Below are positions 55,010 to 57,675 of a stretch of 57,675 nucleotides of DNA, one piece after another. Both the position numbers and the translations under genes were made by a program. Under the pieces are notes generated by a model. That model was given only the letters and a program-made list of their open reading frames with translations, was not told the origin of the DNA and made no database searches. Source of the DNA: CAYFNK01 sp964474895 (GTDB lineage: Archaea; Nanobdellota; Nanobdellia; SCGC-AAA011-G17; PNOQ01); assembly GCA_964474895.1 (NCBI GenBank), contig CAYYUK010000003.1, positions 1 through 57,675 of the forward strand, read 5' to 3'. Within the stretch, counting starts at the first letter, position 1. Every line of letters begins with the position of its first letter.

Positions 55010-55861
55010 TCAGAAGAATAATGGAGTAATATAAACCTCTAAAAGAGCAGCCAATACAAGTATACCAATAGCTATCAAAGTTAAATTAACTGCATCCAAC
55101 ATTATATTCTTAAACTTATTTGTCTCCAAATCTTTGTTTATAACTGCAACAGATATTATGCCTCCGGCTAGTCCTGCAACAAAGTAAGCAGCAATTTCTG
55201 GGATCCCATGTATGAAATATCTGAACAATCCCAAAGAAAACACATGAAAATAATTAAACATTCCAACAGATCCAGCAGCGGCTGCGTAGGCAGCTATCCT
55301 CTCTTTAACAAAAATTCCAATCGCTGCAGAAATTACAGAAGCATTCCAAGTCAAAATGAAAATTGCACCAGCACCATAAAAGAATGCAAAAAATATGGCA
55401 AATAACATAACTTTAAAATTATTCAAAAAAATCTGTAAAAAAACAGAACCAGGACTAACAACATCACCAACAATCTTAGCATTTATAGCTCCAATGGTCT
55501 CAATTTGAGTACCAAACAAACTCTGAACAATACCAGCTGGGAGAAACACAAACCAAATAGAATATGAAACAACAAACCCAATAAACAAATAAATAAGATA
55601 TTTAACAACTTTCGCATGTTCCTTCAAAATCTTTCCCTCCTCTTTTAAAGTAACATCAACTTCCTCCTCCCGCTTCATAGTTTTATACATAAAAGGCATA
55701 GCTGCAAAAACAGTCAAAAAAACCATAATCAAACTAGAATATGCTTTAAATATCCAAACACCTAAAAAAATTGCAACCGTAGAATACAAAAAACCAACAA
55801 AGAACATTTCCCAAGGTCTTTCAATTGCCTTTGACGGATTAATTATTGACTCAATTGCCAT
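55010..55861 (-). CDS. SpoIIM-family membrane protein
   Basis: A 283-residue protein with six or seven helices and the family's conserved start (INPSKAIERPWEMFFVGFLY), an exposed EEEVDVTLKEEGKIL loop, FLQIFLNNFKVMLFAIFFAFFYGAG, and a HGIPEIAAYFVAGLAGG segment late in the protein. Archaeal SpoIIM-type proteins are widespread, function untested, often next to membrane or envelope genes. Here the start has GGAGAT nine bases upstream and a TATATATA box about 47 bases away, so unlike most neighbours its transcript carries a leader. It is probably not part of the glycan operons. Confidence 0.88.
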   Translation of the reverse strand: MAIESIINPSKAIERPWEMFFVGFLYSTVAIFLGVWIFKAYSSLIMVFLTVFAAMPFMYKTMKREEEVDVTLKEEGKILKEHAKVVKYLIYLFIGFVVSYSIWFVFLPAGIVQSLFGTQIETIGAINAKIVGDVVSPGSVFLQIFLNNFKVMLFAIFFAFFYGAGAIFILTWNASVISAAIGIFVKERIAAYAAAAGSVGMFNYFHVFSLGLFRYFIHGIPEIAAYFVAGLAGGIISVAVINKDLETNKFKNIMLDAVNLTLIAIGILVLAALLEVYITPLFF

Positions 55862-56177
55862 TATATCAAATCTCCAAATAAACTAAACATAACTCAACAG
55901 GCTAATATATATACCTTTCTCTAATCTAGCAAATGTACCCTACAATAACACAACTTAACGTTCTTTATTCCTCACAAATCTCAGTTATAACATTAGTAAT
56001 AAAACAAACAAACATTTAAATAATATAGTTTAGATAACAAAAAATAACCAATTAAGGAGAACAAAAAATAATGAAAAAAACAATACTATTCAATTAGTTT
56101 CGCCAAGATCAAAAATAAAAAGTCATATATAATAGAAAGAGAACACACAATGTATGTTTACTTGGAGGTGAAGTAAA
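55862..56177. other. 316-base gap with promoters and a possible 8-codon frame
   Basis: The left part holds the TATATATA promoter of the SpoIIM-type gene. In the middle, a TTTAAAT box is followed 37 bases later by AAGGAG and then ATG (56071) that opens only eight codons (MKKTILFN) before a stop. That is a possible leader peptide or the remains of a signal-peptide gene. The right part holds the lipoprotein promoter (CATATATAAT) and its strong GGAGGTG. I see no RNA gene or repeat here. Confidence 0.5.
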
Positions 56178-56606
56178 ATAAAAAATAAATTAACTCACAT
56201 CGGACTGCTTTTGGTTGGATTGTTAATAATTTCTAGTTGTACTGGAGTTCAGGAGAGTCCAAAACCAGCAGATTTGAAAGAATTTGAAGATGTAGAAGAA
56301 TTAGCTACAGATATACCAGAAGATTGTTATTGGAACTATGAAAAAATAAACGCCCCTACTTATGCTAACGGAGTAGCAACTGTAAGAAGATACTGTAACG
56401 TTGGCGAAAGAGCTATGACTGGAAGTTGTAGTACTCAAGATATCAGTGGTTCTGATTTTGAATGGGTATCATGTGGGTATATTCAGGAATCTAGTGATAA
56501 CAATAATACTATAGATGGGTGGACTTCAGAAATAAAGTGGAACAATTTTACGAATAGCCACTCTTTCGATGAAACTGTTTATATCTCTTTGTTGTGTTGC
56601 TCTTAA
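56178..56606 (+). CDS. Predicted lipoprotein with probable ATA start
   Basis: A 142-residue protein if translation begins at ATA. From there the sequence reads (M)KNKLTHIGLLLVGLLIISSC, a complete lipoprotein signal: basic start, hydrophobic core and lipobox I-S-S-C with cysteine at about 20. A strong GGAGGTG lies seven bases before the ATA and a TATA box further upstream, but no ATG, GTG or TTG is at that spot. The next usable start (TTG, 11 codons on) would remove the basic part of the signal and leave the ribosome site too far away. The mature part is acidic, with six cysteines and several N-x-S/T sites. Function unknown. Either a true non-standard start or a mutated ATG. Confidence 0.65.
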   Translation: MKNKLTHIGLLLVGLLIISSCTGVQESPKPADLKEFEDVEELATDIPEDCYWNYEKINAPTYANGVATVRRYCNVGERAMTGSCSTQDISGSDFEWVSCGYIQESSDNNNTIDGWTSEIKWNNFTNSHSFDETVYISLLCCS

Positions 56607-56622
56607 TTTTTTTCTTTTTTTT
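56607..56622 (+). terminator. T-rich terminator after the lipoprotein gene
   Basis: Fifteen T in sixteen bases, directly after the stop codon. This fits hairpin-free archaeal termination. Confidence 0.65.
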
Positions 56623-56699
56623 AAACATAAAAATTTAAATTGTGTACAAGCTATTATTTCTACGCATGCAGTCTCAATACACCAAAAGAAAAGAACTAA

Positions 56700-57095
56700 T
56701 TATTTGCTGGCAGGTTCCTCATCATCACAAGGAACACATTTACAATCAGAACCATCACACATTGCCTTAGAACCTTCACTACACGTAGCTCCACAACCAT
56801 CACCATAACATCCACCACCATCACAATCCCCAATAACAACAAGATTTTCCCCTAGACCATTTTCACAATTGTGACAAAAACAATAAACAGGATCATCCTT
56901 GCATTGTGGCATTTCACCTTTGCTACATTCAACACTACAAGAATTTCCTGCACCATCATCAGCAGAACAAGATCCGCCATTGCAACTACCCCAATAACCT
57001 GCAAACTGCGGATCACTATTACCAAAAAATACCAATGCTACAACAGTAACTACAACTATAACTCCAATTCCAATAAAAGAATATTTATTATCCAT
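56700..57095 (-). CDS. Cysteine-rich membrane-anchored protein
   Basis: A 131-residue protein with an N-terminal helix (about 8-26, GIGVIVVVTVVALVFF) and an exterior domain holding 19 cysteines in two similar halves: CNGGSCSADDGAGNSCSVEC...CKDDPVYCFCHNC and CDGGGCYGDGCGATC...CDGSDCKCVPC. The halves look like an internal duplication of a knottin-like or metal-binding unit. The ATG chosen has GGTGAT seven bases upstream; two earlier in-frame starts (GTG, ATG) overlap that site and are less likely. Function unknown; extracellular disulphide domain is the main guess. Confidence 0.75.
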   Translation of the reverse strand: MDNKYSFIGIGVIVVVTVVALVFFGNSDPQFAGYWGSCNGGSCSADDGAGNSCSVECSKGEMPQCKDDPVYCFCHNCENGLGENLVVIGDCDGGGCYGDGCGATCSEGSKAMCDGSDCKCVPCDDEEPASK

Positions 57096-57148
57096 AGATA
57101 TCATCACCCATCATAACAACTAATCTTTTTACTTTTTAAAGTTTACCT

Positions 57149-57658
57149 TTATCTCTTCCTACCCCTTGCTTTCTTAACATCAAGCAAAGCTAATTGCTCT
57201 TCAACATCAGACAGCCTGGTTGAATAGGATTTGAGCATATTCTCATATATTCTGGTTTCGAACTTTCCTTTTGTGATATATGCTTCCTGAGTTTTGGCCA
57301 TAACCTTAGTTAGGTTATCTCTTTCTTCATGTAGCCTCTTACTCTTCGCTTTGAACTTCAGGAGGTTGTTCTTCTTACTTTCAAATGTTATTTTATCTGC
57401 AATAATCTTACCAAATCTTTCTTCGTACTGAATCATAGATTCGCCATATTCTTTCATGCTCATCTTTGCTCTTTCAAAGACTTCTATTTGAACTGCTCTC
57501 ATTAATTCAGTTAAAAGATTCTCCTCTTCTGAAAGCTTCTTTAATTTCCTCTTTAGATATCTCCATCTGCCAAATAGAGATAATCCTACAACAGAAACAC
57601 CAAAGGCTCCAAATCCGGCTGTTGTTTCTCCAGGATTTTCTTTCATTGCGTATCTCAT
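57149..57658 (-). CDS. Membrane-linked coiled-coil protein, start possibly beyond window
   Basis: A 169-residue protein with a short hydrophobic segment near the start (about 14-30, GFGAFGVSVVGLSLFG) followed by a long charged helix-forming region (about 33-165) with heptad-like spacing. Near the end is TKGKFETRIYENMLKSYSTR, a segment also found in other helical proteins of these archaea, then a basic tail (KKARGRKR). The frame stays open to the window edge with plausible codons (KFFKE before the first methionine), so translation may begin further right. No enzyme motif. It could be a membrane scaffold. Confidence 0.65.
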   Translation of the reverse strand: MRYAMKENPGETTAGFGAFGVSVVGLSLFGRWRYLKRKLKKLSEEENLLTELMRAVQIEVFERAKMSMKEYGESMIQYEERFGKIIADKITFESKKNNLLKFKAKSKRLHEERDNLTKVMAKTQEAYITKGKFETRIYENMLKSYSTRLSDVEEQLALLDVKKARGRKR

Positions 57659-57675
57659 TTCCTTAAAGAATTTTC

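Noticed and set aside
55933..56019. A 28-codon plus-strand frame with a TATA-like box about 26 bases upstream.
   Set aside because: The box is better explained as the promoter of the divergent SpoIIM-type gene, and the peptide has no signal, domain or supportive composition.

Overview
The window reads as one gene-dense, AT-rich archaeal chromosome segment, most likely from a DPANN archaeon of the Woesearchaeota/Pacearchaeota type. The archaeal markers are an AglB/STT3 oligosaccharyltransferase, a secF-secD pair in archaeal order, the archaeal tRNA ribose methylase Trm56, a PIN-PilT-KH ATPase, a class III signal-peptide pilin, and TATA-type promoters. By eye about two dozen genes have a TATA element centred 25-28 bases before the ATG, so most transcripts here appear leaderless. 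No ribosomal RNA, CRISPR array, transposase or integrase was seen.

Layout. Bases 1-6890 (minus strand) hold a giant cell-surface beta-helix protein that runs off the left edge, preceded by an overlapping 48-residue ribbon-helix-helix regulator with a perfect 20-base palindrome in its promoter. Bases 6986-16400 hold TldD, a tail-fibre-like secreted protein, a bacterial-type AspRS lacking the GAD domain joined to AsnRS, a Ca2+-type P-ATPase, tRNA-Arg and an ATP-grasp protein whose lobes look circularly permuted. Bases 16480-25750 hold tRNA-Leu, the PilT-like ATPase facing a pilin, a mosaic tandem duplication of a small secreted protein that copied the 3' end of a neighbouring tRNA, two more tRNAs, cysteine-rich and PKD surface proteins, and Trm56. 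Bases 25799-28505 hold secF, secD, a 35-residue membrane protein and tRNA-Ser.

Bases 28561-54962 form a glycan island of about 26 kb: AglB, three GT2 enzymes, seven GT4-like enzymes, a CgeB-like transferase, a GT-C transferase, a DUF2304 protein, two flippase-like membrane proteins, a NodB deacetylase, a FemAB-like acyltransferase and three methyltransferases. Near its right end lie three phosphonate genes: PEP mutase fused to a nucleotidyltransferase, phosphonopyruvate decarboxylase, and an iron-dependent alcohol dehydrogenase expected to reduce phosphonoacetaldehyde. Together they predict 2-hydroxyethylphosphonate and possibly its CMP-activated form, placed to decorate a surface glycan. This is the strongest candidate for an undescribed system in the window. 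The right end carries a SpoIIM-family membrane protein, a lipoprotein gene whose only well-placed start is ATA, a cysteine-rich membrane protein and a coiled-coil protein reaching the edge.

How it fits together: the surface proteins carry many N-x-S/T sites, SecDF would help export them, and the island would build, flip and transfer the glycans placed on them. Architecture is compact: of eight convergent protein-gene pairs, six overlap at their stop codons and one abuts exactly, and three divergent pairs each share a single symmetric TATA box with starts 51-54 bases apart.
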